64,000 nucleotides of DNA from Acanthococcus lagerstroemiae (Eukaryota; Arthropoda; Insecta; Hemiptera; Eriococcidae), in contig CM063113.1 of the NCBI GenBank assembly GCA_031841125.1, forward strand, positions 63,605,211-63,669,210, written 5' to 3'. Below are positions 12,179-23,996 of the stretch, piece by piece (positions within the stretch are counted from its first letter, which is position 1; every line of letters starts with the position of its first letter). The position numbers and the translations under genes are program-made. The notes beneath the pieces are model-generated. The model searched no databases, was not told where the DNA came from, and saw only the letters and a program-made list of their open reading frames with translations.

Positions 12179-13057
12179 TAACTGATCGATACTTGACTTA
12201 CAAGTCGAGTTTGCGAGTATTACGAGCAAGTATACTCGTTGAAAGATTTCAAATATAAGATGTTTGCAAATAAAATGAACTATCGTTGATAAGTTAGTTG
12301 TTAGACAAGTATTTACTCAGTTATTAGCTTCGTGTACCCATATTTTTTGGCTGATAGAACTTTTTGAGAGATTACTTAAGGCTGCGGTGATTTGCTTTAA
12401 TACGAATAAAGGTTACACACTACTCATTTAAAGAGTCTCTTTCTTCAACTTCTCCAGTTTACAAACTGAATTTTTCAGGATAAACGAACGCGTTTCCCGC
12501 GCTGTAAGAGAACCATTACCTTCGAGCGGGGATCTGAAGTATTGGTGGGAACTAAGTATACGATTGTCGATGTAAATCGTTGGAAATGAAACTTGGCAGC
12601 GCGAAACATAGATAATATAAGGCGTTTCCCTGTAATACGGTTGCCTACCTGCCCGCCTGACGTTTGACACGCTTCTTGTGAACTTTGTAGGCAGTTTAAC
12701 ATTAGCTCTTATGGAGAAAACACTAAACGCTATTGTCTCTGAAAATATGGAGTTCTACAGGAAATGAAGAGGAACAAAGTTGAAGCCCTTGTAATTTCCA
12801 TTCAGCTGACACCCCTATTTCATATCTTCTGGTTGATTCTTTTTTTTCTTTTTTTTCTCTCTCTCTCTCCCATAACGCTGTGTATTAAATTTTATCAACT
12901 TTGTAGGCAAATTACGGCAAACGATAGGCAACCGCCATATGGACCGCGTGGCGAACGGAGGGAGGCTGAATGACAAATTTTCAGTGTATGGAGGGGGACT
13001 TGTGTAGCGTATAGTCTTCCTTTGACTGAAGAAACGGAGATCGCTTTGCTTTTGGAT
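12179..13057. other. Non-coding stretch, no gene seen
   Basis: AT-rich, with a T/CT run near 12838-12870. Nothing recognised. Confidence 0.4.
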
Positions 13058-13067
13058 CGTGAATCTT

Positions 13068-14150
13068 GGTTCTAGGTACTTTCTTCGAAAGTAATTTCAA
13101 CGAGGGTGTTTTCATCGGGAAGCATTCACCGATGTACATGTTCACCGAGAGGGAGTTTCATCGAGCAAACATTTTCGGTGAAGAAATTGAAGATAGTCGG
13201 AAGAATTCAGTTAAAAATTTCATTGACATACAATAGGCAATAGTCGCACTTCACGGGAATGAATTAAACAAAATGAAATTTTAATCTTAAAACATAAGTA
13301 GGTACAGGTTAGATTTTTAAAAATGGGTAGAATAAAATTTTAAAATTTGAGACTGTGCGCGACACCTCGTAGGTACTCGACCGCGTCGTCATCAGATTCA
13401 AAATCGATGTATTCGGAAACTTTCCTCTTCAAACGTAGATCAAGGCCGACAGTGGAGGTGCTGCTCCAGCAAAGTATTGTTCGGTCGCAGCGAACGTCTT
13501 CGCTTCGCTGCGACGGAAACTGTCGATACACCGCCATAAGTTATCATGATTTCCATACGTTAGGGACTCCAATGCATGATGCCAACCTTCCACACCATTA
13601 TTAGTCCGAGGCAGATCATCTATAACACTTTGATAGCAGTTCCACAGCGGAATGGGAAATAATGGTTGCCGACGGTTGTCTCTAGCCATCCTACCAATCC
13701 AGGTATCCTCAAAATAGTCTAATACTGTTTGAGCTTCGTCCGGTATAATGGCCTCTGCAATTAAGGAATCGAACGCGTCAGCAACCTTCTCGGGCGGTAC
13801 GAATGCAAGTGCACAGAGATGACGCATACGTATAGAGCGAAATCCGCGTCGGTTTCATATTCCTTCTGGAGGCCAGCACCTTGAATACGCCTGAAGACTG
13901 ACTGCTTGCGTGAAATGAAAGAAGCATCCGTGTAACGCAGCACGAGGAAATGTTTTTCGAAAAGCTTTCATTGCAGCATTCTCAAAATCGGTGACTAGAA
14001 GATCAGGGTCCAAAGTAGGCTGTATATCAGGTAAAGAACGAAGGACGGTGAAAATACTTCTCGGTGAATGGGTCTTTCGGTGAAAAAAGTTTTTAAAAAA
14101 TCGGTGAATTATCCGCCGGTGAAATTACTTTCGGTGAAAGCGGCGGGCAC
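13068..14150 (-). mobile_element. Deleted Mutator-like (MULE) transposon with motif-array TIRs
   Basis: A 10-bp perfect direct repeat CGTGAATCTT flanks the element (13058-13067 and 14151-14160), the target-duplication size of MULEs. Both ends carry inverted arrays of a roughly 15-bp unit with core TTTCANCGA. Six units occupy about 13080-13165, and at least five occupy about 14040-14145 in opposite orientation. The outermost aligned segment contains CGAAAGTAATTTCA in both arms. The interior encodes a broken transposase on the minus strand. At 1.08 kb it is much shorter than an autonomous copy, and the N-terminal part is missing. Confidence 0.85.
13340..14049 (-). pseudogene. Broken MULE transposase, C-terminal half
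   Basis: Minus-strand fragments follow the order of MULE-family transposases. TDFENAAMKAF near 13975-14005 carries the second catalytic Asp, followed by the zinc/His block HGCFFHFTQAV. Next come ALAFVPPEKVADAF (near 13800), LPRTNNGVEGWHHAL (near 13590) and a short C-terminal tail ending at 13340. These pieces lie in different frames: frameshifts occur near 13900, 13830 and 13445, and one frame meets a stop just after the CFFH block. The first catalytic Asp region and everything N-terminal are absent. No SWIM finger is present. Confidence 0.8.
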
Positions 14151-14160
14151 CGTGAATCTT

Positions 14161-15752
14161 TACCGCCGGTTCAATTCTTCCACTGTAAGGGGAATTGACC
14201 AACTTTATTGAGGGCAGTAGAGAGGGGGAGTCCCTAAACCGTTGATCGCATGTGAGTAGATTACATTGTAGCCGAGCTTATGGCAGTCGCTATTTCTTCT
14301 TTGATTTATTTTTTCAGTGTGATCTTAGCCACAGTTCAGTTTAGTGGCGCTTTATTTGAGGGAAATCAATTAGTTGAAAATAATAAAAATAACAATTTCG
14401 ATTTTATTAGGATCGGCAACGAGCCTCTTAAAATTACTTCCCCCCCCTTTTTTTTTCTTCAGCCGAAAGTTGTAATCCGTGAAGTTTTATTTGCCAAAAT
14501 CCGAAGTGAATTTTAAAAGTTGAGGTTTCATCTTTATCAGTTCGCTTTGAAATCCTGAGTTTGAATAGTAAACGCACTATAGAGTTAAGGGTTGATAATT
14601 ATAACATAAGGTATCCATATCAGGTCGATAATAATACTAAAAAAGTAATTATTTATTAATTTTCATTGGGCATGCTGAGCACGCTAGGAATGAAATGAGT
14701 TAAAGAGGGTCCAGTTTTTACTGGTAACATTGCAGATTGATATCAGGTCGATAATAATTATGTATATATCAATTTTTATGTAAAACAAAAGTATCCATTA
14801 TTCAAGACTGTCGAGAGTCAAGATGCGTACCTTTTTGCCGACCCTCCTCGAGTAATGAGGTTACTTGTTATTATGTTCAATGTACACGAATGCCGTAGGA
14901 GGTGAATTACAGGATTCGCTCTTAGTCAGAACATGAACTAAACGAAAGATCTTCCCGGCGTTTTCAGTCAGTTTCTGAAAACCAAAATAAAAGTTTTGTT
15001 TTAGAACTTTGTAGCACTAATGGAAATAAGGACGAAGTAATAACGTTAGCGTAGCGTTACTCGAGGCTTATCAGTTATCAACTGTTTTGCCAAACTTCCA
15101 GTTGGTTTTTGTGACTTGTGATCGGTTAAAATTACTCTTTACCATAAGCTTAGCTACCTTTGGAGGGGAGGGGGTTGCAGAAGGTAAACGTCTGTTGGCT
15201 TGCCTCATTCCCCTCACCCTTCTTTTAGCCATAACTTTTATTACTTGAACCAGATTTCTTGTGGAGCAAAATGAGTTTGGGGTCATTTGCCCCTATCCTC
15301 CTGTTTACTGTGTATGTTCTTTAAAGTACCTGTCTCATTTTTAACATTGTTTCATTTTCATTATCCTTCGTAGTTGTTCTAAAATACGCGTCATGTACAG
15401 TCGTACAATATTGAAGATTACTCGGCGCAAAAAAAAAAAGAAAGACTACCTTATTTCGGGAAAGCCCTCGAAAAAGGCAAGAAGAAGTTGATCAGTGGTG
15501 CGGCGAGTAGAATCCATTAACTTCAAATTGTACCTAATGATTATTTGATTCGATCGTGCGGCGTTTGTGGCTGTGATGTGTACGCGGTAACTGCATGGAT
15601 ACTCGGGACTGGGGGCTGCGTAGTAATTTAAGAGCAGGTAAAACGCGAACATGGCGCCACTGCCCTGCATATTACATCGTGCACAATACACGTGGTCTGC
15701 TATAAGACATGTTATATATTATGACTGCTATTCTATACCTATCTGTATGTAA
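14161..15752. other. Non-coding stretch, no gene seen
   Basis: AT-rich. The phrase ATATCAGGTCGATAATAAT occurs twice, near 14619 and 14740, as a short direct repeat. No gene was identified. Confidence 0.4.
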
Positions 15753-15928
15753 AGGCCGGTACAGACTAGCGCGCATCAGCTGCAATGCAGCATGTAACGA
15801 ACAAAATTCGGGCGAATGCGCGCAGTATGGACGTCCATACATGCGCGCATTCGCTCGAATTTTGTTCGTTATTTCTTGTTACATTACATGTTGCATTGCA
15901 GCTGATGCGCGCTAGTCTGTACCGGCCT
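15753..15928. mobile_element. Full-length palindromic MITE
   Basis: The element is essentially one inverted repeat. The left arm AGGCCGGTACAGACTAGCGC (from 15753) is mirrored by the right arm ending at 15928. The arms match almost perfectly for about 85 bp, apart from an insertion of about 11-14 bp in the right arm. The centre is the palindrome GTATGGACGTCCATAC at 15825-15840. It has no ORF. Flanks TAA and CAA only weakly suggest a 3-bp target duplication. Confidence 0.8.
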
Positions 15929-17435
15929 CAAGGTACATCCGCGTATCTTTTGTTCTACGGCTGTACGCTTCCACTCTTTCCTTTGTCGAAGTTCACGATT
16001 CTTGAACATTTCCTTACCGACAGCACTATAACTCACGTCGAATAAAGAACGTCTGTTAAAAGTTCTGTTACCTAATTTTGGAAAAACAGTCGAATGACGG
16101 AGTGTGAGTGATTGTAATATAAAATTTCGTCGTTACTTCTGTTATCAGAACGTAAATAGCGAATGAAATTGAAGGTGTATGAACGGCTCATCATGTGTGG
16201 ATGGAACGGTTAAGGTATGTACTATGTATGTACTATGTACTATGTAGTTACTGCTGATGCCGTAGATGATAATATCGATATGCCGTGCCAAGACTCGGGC
16301 TCGTTGGCCGTTTGATTTTATGAACGTCATCGAAATCCCTAAAAGCGGCTACACACTTAGCGCAAAAACAGATGATACGCGGGAAGCGGAAAGTGTATAG
16401 ATTTCGTTCTCGCGGTGCATCTCGTCATTCGTGTTTTACGTTTCGTGTATCGTGTTCTTGCTAAGGGATCAACATTTTGACGACTTGTCAAAGGATTTCC
16501 GTGCGCTATTGTGTGGACAAATAAATATAACGGCTATACGCTTATCGTAACATGCATGTCGATCTGGTGAATCATTCATCTGCGTTTCAGTCTGCAGTCT
16601 GTTTTTAATTGCTGAAGAGGTTTGGCTCAATTTTTCTCGCTGATTTCAAATTCGTTGTCCAAATTTGGCGCTGACCCTCCATTGGACAAAATTCACTTCT
16701 GCGACGTATGGTACCTTTTTATAGAGCGCCTCACGCTATTTAGTATGTATACTTTTCCATGCTCCCTTTGGGTAAGAACACGCGCCAACGCGGTTTGCCG
16801 AATAAGTCCACTGAACTATGTAGGTTCGAAATTCGGATTTTTTCTTAACCTAAATACATATAATAATATTATAAGCTCAACTTCTGTACAAAGAAAGGAA
16901 GAAAAATATTATTAGAGGAAAAAGAGAAGAAAACAGCCTGCACACGGCTCTTTCATCGAACTGATGAACCCAACTTGACTTTTTCACAGTCTCGCGACAT
17001 ATGTCGCCGAAAAAAATGCCTGTTGTATAGTATGGAGAAATTGTCGAAAATCAAGAAGGAAAACGAAGTAAAATTTAATGATGGAAATGAAAATGCGCTT
17101 CATGAGGTGCAGCGAAAAGGTGCGATATCAAAAAACATAGATTTTTTTTCGTGTGACTTAATACCGACTGTGAAGGTGGGGGTAAAAGAATAAAATTTGA
17201 AAATTGGTTTATAGGTTTTTGAGGTCGCTGCACTTGATTTTAGGGGTAACTTTTGGATCCGATCCCTCCTAGTGCGACCAATGAGGTAGCAAGAGCGTAG
17301 GACAGGCGTGAAACGGTTGACTCGAAATTCACTCTTTTTAATTAAAGCCACCGAATGCGGTAAGAATACCCTTTTATTTGTTTAAAGTGTTGCTAATAGG
17401 TAATAACGTTGTAACAATTTCTCAATTGAAATGAG
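15929..17435. other. Non-coding stretch, no gene seen
   Basis: Contains a small tandem TATGTAC/TATGTACTATG cluster near 16215-16245. No recognised gene. Confidence 0.4.
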
Positions 17436-17645
17436 CACAGGGGCTTAAATTTGGTGCAGATTGAAAATCGGAAACAATATTCGAAATTAGAGACCCAAAA
17501 CAACCCCCCCCCCCTATTTCGATATTTCGTGCAATTTTTCGTCGGAAAAGCTAAATTTGTGTTACGACAGTGTTCTGAAAGAGGTCGGATAAAAATCTGA
17601 GGCGATATTCGAAATCAGCGACTCAGAGCTTGGTTGGCTACCCTA
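17436..17645. repeat. Isolated copies of the roughly 136-bp satellite monomer
   Basis: Two degenerate units have the same phrase order as the array at 49.1-50.0 kb: GATTGAAAATC/ATAAAAATCTGA, ATTCGAAAT(C/T)AG, (A)GACCCA/GACTCAGA, then TTTCG and GGAAAAGCTAAATTT. Identity is low. Confidence 0.4.
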
Positions 17646-18437
17646 TCCAAAAAATTGACTTTAGAATCTCGTAAAGAATTTGGAACTCGAGGAAAACTAG
17701 AGTAGCTGGAATTAGCCCTTCCCTCGTGGAGCTAGAATGGTTTAGAAGAAGGGAAAAGCTATTGAAATGAATTCCGGAACCCAGGTGAAAAATCTGCGAC
17801 ATATCTAACGACAAATGCTATGAAAATAAAAAGGTGGTTAGGAGCTGGAAAATTGTGGCACCTGGGGTGGCGGAAGGAGCTTCAATTTAGGAGTATATCG
17901 ATAGATACAATATAAGTTCATACATTTGAAAACAATGGACGTTTTCGTGACGCGATAATTATTATTATGCGGTCTTTGGATTTTTTTCAAATTTTGTGGA
18001 TGTCCCTTTTATTCACCCCTATTTATACATTTATGAAGGATAGGGATGCCGAAGAACAACCCGATGGCAGGATGTTCCAGAAGGTGAGTTCGTTGGTTTT
18101 CAAATTTTCGTTTCATTACGACTTTCTCAAACATTTTTTACCTTGGAGGGGGGGGGGTTTCATTTTCGCGTCTTTTCGTGCCGATTTTCAGATTCTCGCG
18201 AACAGGATGAGATGAAAACACGACACAGCTTGTTTGCGTTTCGTCGTATTTTTTGTGAACTGGTTCGCGAAAAGTCACGAAATGCGAAATGCGCCAAGTG
18301 TATAGCCGCCGCATCGACGCTTGCTGAAAAGTACATAATAAAGCTTATAAGTGCTAATTAACGCGACACAGCCCGTGTGTGGGCTTCACGCAATTCGCCT
18401 ATCGCTTATTCGTCGCTGTACTCACATAATATATGGA
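17646..18437. other. Non-coding stretch, no gene seen
   Basis: No recognisable gene. Near 18285-18320 the phrase GCGCCAAGTGTATAGCCGC resembles, inverted, sequence near 16346, hinting at a shared terminal motif that is too short to annotate. Confidence 0.35.
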
Positions 18438-18698
18438 CGCTGTTAAGCAAAAACTGACTAAGAGACATTTGTTGACAAAATGAGTTACTAGTATCGTCGG
18501 AAAGAGTGTGAAAAATAGAATTCTTTAAAATTGAGTTTCCGATTCATAAATGTGTATCCACGTTGGTAAAAGCCTATCAGTAAACATTATGTCCCCGTCC
18601 CCGTAGGCTGGCATTATTCATTGGCTTTCAATATTACGTTTTATCAAAAAACAGATTTTGTCGCTTGATCAGAGTTTTTGAGTTTTTGCTTAACAGCG
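18438..18698. mobile_element. MITE of the CGCTGTTAA family, copy 1
   Basis: TIRs of about 19 bp: CGCTGTTAAGCAAAAACT at 18438 and its inverted match ending at 18698. A second copy in opposite orientation lies at 26248-26495, with roughly 75-80% identity over most of the length (shared ACATTTGTTGACAAAATGAG, ATTTTGTCGCTTGA). The interior is non-coding and includes a poly-T run just beyond the right end. The 10-bp flanks match at only about 6 of 10 positions. Confidence 0.75.
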
Positions 18699-18704
18699 TA
18701 CATA

Positions 18705-20703
18705 TCGCTTTTTTTTTTTTTTTTTTTTAATTTGAAATAAGTACATCGGCGCAAATCGGGGAAGACCTGGTTCTCTCTCCCCTCCTTCCTCCAAATATTT
18801 TGAAAGCCCTCGTGAATTCGAAGAACAGAAAAGATGCTAGTGAACAATCTCAGATCTTCCCCTTACAATTTTTACGTACCCGTATTCTTCAACTATACCT
18901 GGTACTTATCATGTTTTGAAAATTAATTAACGGGTAGCTCTTTTTCGTCAAACGTATGAAACTTCATTCGAGATAAATGGCTTAGTAGTGAAAATCAAAC
19001 CCACGTCGCGTGAACGTCGAATATCGTAGTTTTCGTACTTTAGGACAGTCCAAACGATTAATTAATTCATTTTAATTTCGACCGCGCGTTTAGAAATATT
19101 TTTAGCGTTATTTCTTAACGTGTGTGTGTGTGTGTGTGTGTGCGTGCGTGTGTACGCGCGCGCGGTACCGAATTAATATGTCGTCGGGTCACGATGTGAA
19201 AGAACTACTCGCATCGCAGATCATGTGTTTGTGTTGTACATGTATTCCTAATCTAAACCGAGAAGAAAGGAAGAAAGCGAATAAAGAGTGGAAATGTATT
19301 CGTCGTCCATCATTTGAATGCTACTGGACTCCATTACCCGTAGCCGAATTCATGTGGTAAACTTTTGTAAAAGAGTTGGATTTTTTTCGATCCTCGACCT
19401 CTCGTCGGTTAGGTTGCTCAGAATTATATAGAAAATGCCAGAATGGTAGGTAATCGTCATGTAGCCACGCAATGTGTAGCGGAACCCTCTTTATTTCGAA
19501 GCGCCGCAATGGACACAGTTCGGTGTATTAGGTAGTACGCTACATCAAAGTGTTCGGTGGTTGTTAATGTGTCCATTAAAACTGAACAAATTTGAAAATT
19601 CCTATTGAACCCGAATAGAGCAATGTCTCTGAAGCAGATCCGTAGCCAGATACAGAACGTAAGGAAGGCAAACAGAGTTTACCTTCACCCTCTTTTGCTA
19701 CCGAAAAAGTTCGAGTAACTGTTGTGTCCGAAAATCTGACAGCTTTGTATTGGAACCAACAAATATAACATCCATTTCCCCCTTTTTCTAGAAAAAGAAA
19801 AATACGAAATAGATTACCTACCAGGAATCCGAAAAATTGCGGAGGCCAGTCTATTTCCTCGAGATCCAGCCTGACCGAAGAACTGTCGCCCGTGTAACAA
19901 ATCGACGTACGACCGACAGGGAAATACGAGTAGTCAGTTATCGCGTCAGCCAGGCAGGTAGTAAGCCCCAGTCCTTCTCCCTAGGAAAAAAAAAAGAAAA
20001 GACGACACTAACAGCCTAGATTTTAGCTTCTGTGTCTTATAGCCAATATGTATTGATTTCGTGAGTCAGACAGATAGTAATTCGTCTGTTTTGTTAGTTT
20101 TAGCTGATACGTCTTAGTCCGCAAGTCTCTGTTTTGTCTGGCTGTCTACCTACCGTTGCCATCGGTGGTTGTCTGTTGTCTCGCCCTTCATTAATACTCT
20201 GTTCCTGTTTCCGTTGGTCTCTCCGTATGTAACATTTTCATTCCGCCTGTTATCTGTTCCTCTATATTTACCGTTTCTATAAAAGGTTAGAGTGGGAAAT
20301 CATAAACCAGAATCCGAGAGCCTAGATTTTGCTGTTCTAATTAGAAAGTTATCTCCGTTGCTCAAAAACATACCATGTTGAAACCTGAACCCCCGTAACT
20401 TTCCATCCCGGAAATTTTTTCAAGGAGGTACAATATTATAAAGTTGTGGTACTTCTGCTAAATGAGACTCGTTTGTGCTTCTCGTGCCTATGAAGAGGGC
20501 TCTACGGCATGAAACTACAACGCCTATGTATTTACACGCGCGTTTTCTTGACTTCTAATAGGATTGCAATTAAAAGCACGAGCATGAAAAAAAAAAACCG
20601 AAATAGAGGAAGAACGTAAACATGAGAGAAGCGATTGTCGACGATTACGAAAGCACTTGGTAGACATCGCGACGTCTTTTGATGGATCATCTGTTAACCC
20701 TTC
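18705..20703. other. Non-coding stretch, no gene seen
   Basis: Contains the TG microsatellite annotated separately and CTGTCTGT-type motifs near 20060-20210. No gene recognised. Confidence 0.4.
19119..19165. repeat. (TG)n/(CG)n microsatellite
   Basis: A TG run followed by TGCGTGCGTG and a short alternating CG stretch, a simple purine-pyrimidine repeat. Confidence 0.9.
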
Positions 20704-21635
20704 GTGTTACTGCTTCCGTCGTGGCGGAAGCCAAACTCATCGACTGTAGCACCACCGGTCTACAGTATCCACCGGCAAAACGCGTCCATCTGCCCCCAGG
20801 GGACGAACTTGATACTGGCCTTAACGTGTAACGAACCCGAATGCATCGGTACTCTGTTGGCAGTACATCAGTTTGACCTGGCTAGCCGAACTAGTGCGCA
20901 TATGACTTCACAGTCCCACCGTGATTTCAGGTACCGAGTCAACCAGTGGCGGATCCAGGATTACACTTTGGGGGGGGGGGGCTAAATGTTGGAGAAAAAA
21001 AGAGCAAACAAAATTTTAAGCATGAATGTATGATTGTTGATAAGTGATAATGTTGATTCATTGATAACGCGATATGTATTCACGAACTGTGCTGTATGAG
21101 CGCTACTGTCATTAAAAACATCGGTGGCTAAAATAATTTTTTTTCTTTTGGGGGGGGGGGCTACAGCCCCTTTAGCCCCCCCCCCTTCCTGGATCCGCCA
21201 CTGGAGTCATCCCAACAGACCAGCTGTAGTTTTTAAATCCATTGGAATATAAAAGCACACGACTTATTTCCTCTCAGAATCGTCAAATCAGGTGAAGGTG
21301 CAGATAGCTCCTTCCATGCCAGTTGTGGACGTGCAGTGGATAGCTTGGACCCGCGATTCCATATCCTGTCATAGTGCTACCGCAGATCACTCCATGGGTT
21401 CCCGAACCAGGCCACTCAGGTTGATAGCTGCTGCGCTGCCCGTGCGTGAGCCCGCATCTGTGACCATCTCAGAACGTCGCAGTGTCACAACAGTTCCGCC
21501 GAACTGCTCAAGAAGACACTCGTTGAAGCACCGTGTAAGCTGCGCATCTATCTTCACGAATGACGTCGACTCTCACGATCATACTCGTATCTTTTTCCCC
21601 GCCGACAACCTTCGTCGAAGTTTTTCATAACTCGA
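20704..21635 (-). other. GC-rich block, possibly decayed coding DNA split by a MITE
   Basis: The two sides of the hAT-type MITE at 20944-21203 are GC-richer than the flanks and relatively stop-poor. On the minus strand 21390-21560 reads, across one frame change, through peptides such as VIREDRCAAYTVLQRV and FGGTVVTLRRSEMVTDAG. On the far side of the MITE are LGADGRVLPVDTVDRW-like peptides, interrupted by stops. I recognise no family. It may be an old transposon or viral insertion, or chance. Confidence 0.2.
20944..21203. mobile_element. hAT-type MITE, CAGTGGCGGATCC family
   Basis: TIRs CAGTGGCGGATCCAGGA at 20944 and its exact inverted copy ending at 21203 bound 260 bp. The flanks GAGTCAAC (20936-20943) and GAGTCATC (21204-21211) form an 8-bp target duplication with one mismatch, typical of hAT. 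G and C homopolymer runs sit just inside each end. There is no coding capacity. Confidence 0.85.
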
Positions 21636-21639
21636 TTTC

Positions 21640-22003
21640 TCAGTCTCGTTCTCGCGAAAGGATAGAGAAAATGTCCAGTGAAAACTCACCAATACTGCTG
21701 TAAACAATATAATTTGTGTACAAAATACTCAAATTACTAGACTTGACGAACTTGCACTTCGTGGACAAAGTTCTGGATAGAAGATATTTCCAGAACAGAC
21801 AGATGTTTTCAATTTAACCCAGAAATAGTGACTAACAGTAATTTCAAGTTTGCGCATATTGTCGGCATATTATAGGAAAACTGGTGGCCACCATTTTACG
21901 TAATGTTATCAAAATTGCTTGCATCAAAAACTCATTCGTGTATGTGATTCGCTCGAAGTGATGATGAGGCGGAAGGGGGGGGGGATCACCGTATAGTCAG
22001 TCC
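21640..22003. other. Non-coding stretch, no gene seen
   Basis: AT-rich with a G run near 21974-21984. Nothing else recognised. Confidence 0.35.
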
Positions 22004-22011
22004 TTTATATT

Positions 22012-22234
22012 CAGAGGCGGACTTGGGTATTTTGCGCTAAAGGCTAATGGAAAATTTGCGCCGCTGACCAGATATTTTTTGGGGAAAAAAAAGTGTAAAA
22101 AATTTTTGCCTCGCTTCGCTCGCAATTTACCTTATTGCACTGAATCATTTTTTTTTTTTTTTCAAAAATTTTGCGCCGCTCAAATCTTGCGCCGAAGCTT
22201 CAGTCTAGTCAGCCTTATGGGAAATCCAGCTCTG
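22012..22234. mobile_element. Degraded hAT-like MITE
   Basis: Begins CAGAGGCGGACTTGGG and ends CCCATAAGG-type sequence read inverted (CAGAGCTGGATTTCCC), an imperfect TIR of about 16-19 bp starting CAGAG. The interior has mirrored phrases such as TTTGCGCCGCT. The 8-bp flanks match at 5 of 8 positions. It resembles the better-preserved element at 38313-38489. Confidence 0.5.
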
Positions 22235-23312
22235 GCTATAGTCTGTTTCAGATGAGTATGAAAAACCTCCGGGGCGACCACAACGTTGAATGTCGGCGCG
22301 CGTCGTTTTCACGACCAGTGAGAGACGAGCAGCGTTCTGCTGCTTGACGCCGCTCAGTGTGAATTTCGAGCTTCCCTTCACCCCACTGATACCGCATTTT
22401 CTGTAGGTTTTTGATAGTTGATACTCTTATCTGGTACGGACTATAGTTGTTGGATTTCACGTTTGTTAGCCGATAGGCGATCGGCAAATGTGCTCACCCT
22501 GAGTAACGACACGATTCGTCGTTATCTCGTTTATATATGTAGTTTCGAATACCTACCTAGTACCTGTGTGCTTAGAATAAAAGTAAAAGCGATAAAGAAA
22601 AGTAGGTAATGAAAACGAAATCACGGTCTTCCTTACTGGATAGGGTTGGTCGACAAGCAGGCAAGAGGCAAATGCGTCCTTCTGCCTGACTGTTGTGTTG
22701 TCCGTCTAAGAAATAATCGAGCGTTAGAAATATCACGAATTGCGACCTTTCGAATATCATATAGTCTCTTTTCATCCCCTATGTTAGTTAGCATTGGAAA
22801 TGCGCCTGTTAATTTTGGTTTATGAGGCAGTCGAGAAACGTGTTTACGTAAATATAATATATATCCCCGAAACGACGTCTCCCTCCTCTCTTCTTGTATG
22901 ATGATCGTAATATCGATTTAAGATACGTTTTCCTCGGAGCGACTATTACGATTATGGTTCAAGAAAAATCGTTTTCCGATAATCGTCGAACACTATTTCT
23001 TCGTATTTCATATGGAGCTGTGTTGCTTCGAACGTCTGCTTAGACCGGATGGTCAACTGTTGGCATCATCGTTTCAAGCGAAAGTATAAATATGATGATC
23101 ATTTGAGATTGCATGTAGGCTCGTATCGATTTTCGATATCGAACTGTTTTATATCGATATTCAGCCCCAAGATCATCGAAAAATTAGGGGTTTTTCGGTT
23201 GGAAAGGGTGATGTACTGTTTATGAAGAACACGAACGAAAAGTTTTTAAATCTTAAGCAAATTATTTACATGAAAGAAGAGGAGGCACCGCACACTGGTC
23301 CCACACCGAGTC
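22235..23312. other. Non-coding stretch, no gene seen
   Basis: Only short ORFs. Near 23127-23165 overlapping ATCGAT/TCGATATCGA palindromes occur. No gene recognised. Confidence 0.4.
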
Positions 23313-23320
23313 ATGCGGAC

Positions 23321-23988
23321 TAGTGATGGGAATTTTAGGTCATATAGTATGTCTAGTTCATTCGGTCTCGGTCTTCAGAATGTTTAGGTAAAATGTTTAG
23401 TTCATTTAGGTCATTTAGTTCAAACTGACCGAAACGCACTGAATAATCTGTCAACACATTTACAAAGCAGTAGTAGTTACACTGCACGGTGATTTAACCT
23501 GTTGTATGCTGTCTTCCGCTTGGTAGAACTTTTTCAGTAGTAATCTTTTGAATATTTCTTTTGTGTTTTGTTTGTTTAATATTGATTCACAGGTTTTATG
23601 ATCATTATTTTAGTTAGCTGTATTAAAGTTACTTAAAATGGGTTTCGCGCCCTAGAAAAAGGACCCATACAACATTGAATTTAAATACTGTGCTATGTAA
23701 ACATTTCTCCTGGAACGCGTGAATGGAGATGAAGGTAGAAGAATATAGGTATGTGCGAGAGTTGGCACGCACCCTTCATTATCCTGTTTCAATCTCGGTA
23801 ATCTGATCATTCTGATCACCGAACATCGATGTCGATCATACGGTCTTCTCCGCAGTTCATTTCACATTTCGGTTTCGTTCTCATTCGTTACTTTCTTCAT
23901 TCGGTTTGTTTCGGTCAATTTCGGTCGTTTAGTTCAACGTGATGTTTAGTTCAAATGAACTAGTACATGAACTACCGACACATCACTA
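23321..23988. mobile_element. Non-autonomous hAT element with exact 8-bp target duplication
   Basis: The perfect 8-bp repeat ATGCGGAC occupies 23313-23320 and 23989-23996. The ends read TAGTGATGGGAATTTTAGGT and, inverted, TAGTGATGTGTCGGTAGTTC, a typical hAT TAGTGATG start. Subterminal arrays of TTTAGTTCA/TTAGGTCAT occur at both ends (23391-23425 and 23925-23955), likely transposase-binding repeats. The 668-bp interior has no transposase ORF. Confidence 0.88.
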
Positions 23989-23996
23989 ATGCGGAC

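Noticed and set aside
16346..16525. Possible TIR pair CGGCTACACACTTAGCGC and GCGCTATTGTGTGGAC
   Set aside because: The match is only about 12 of 17 positions with no target duplication. A similar end near 18300 lacks a partner.
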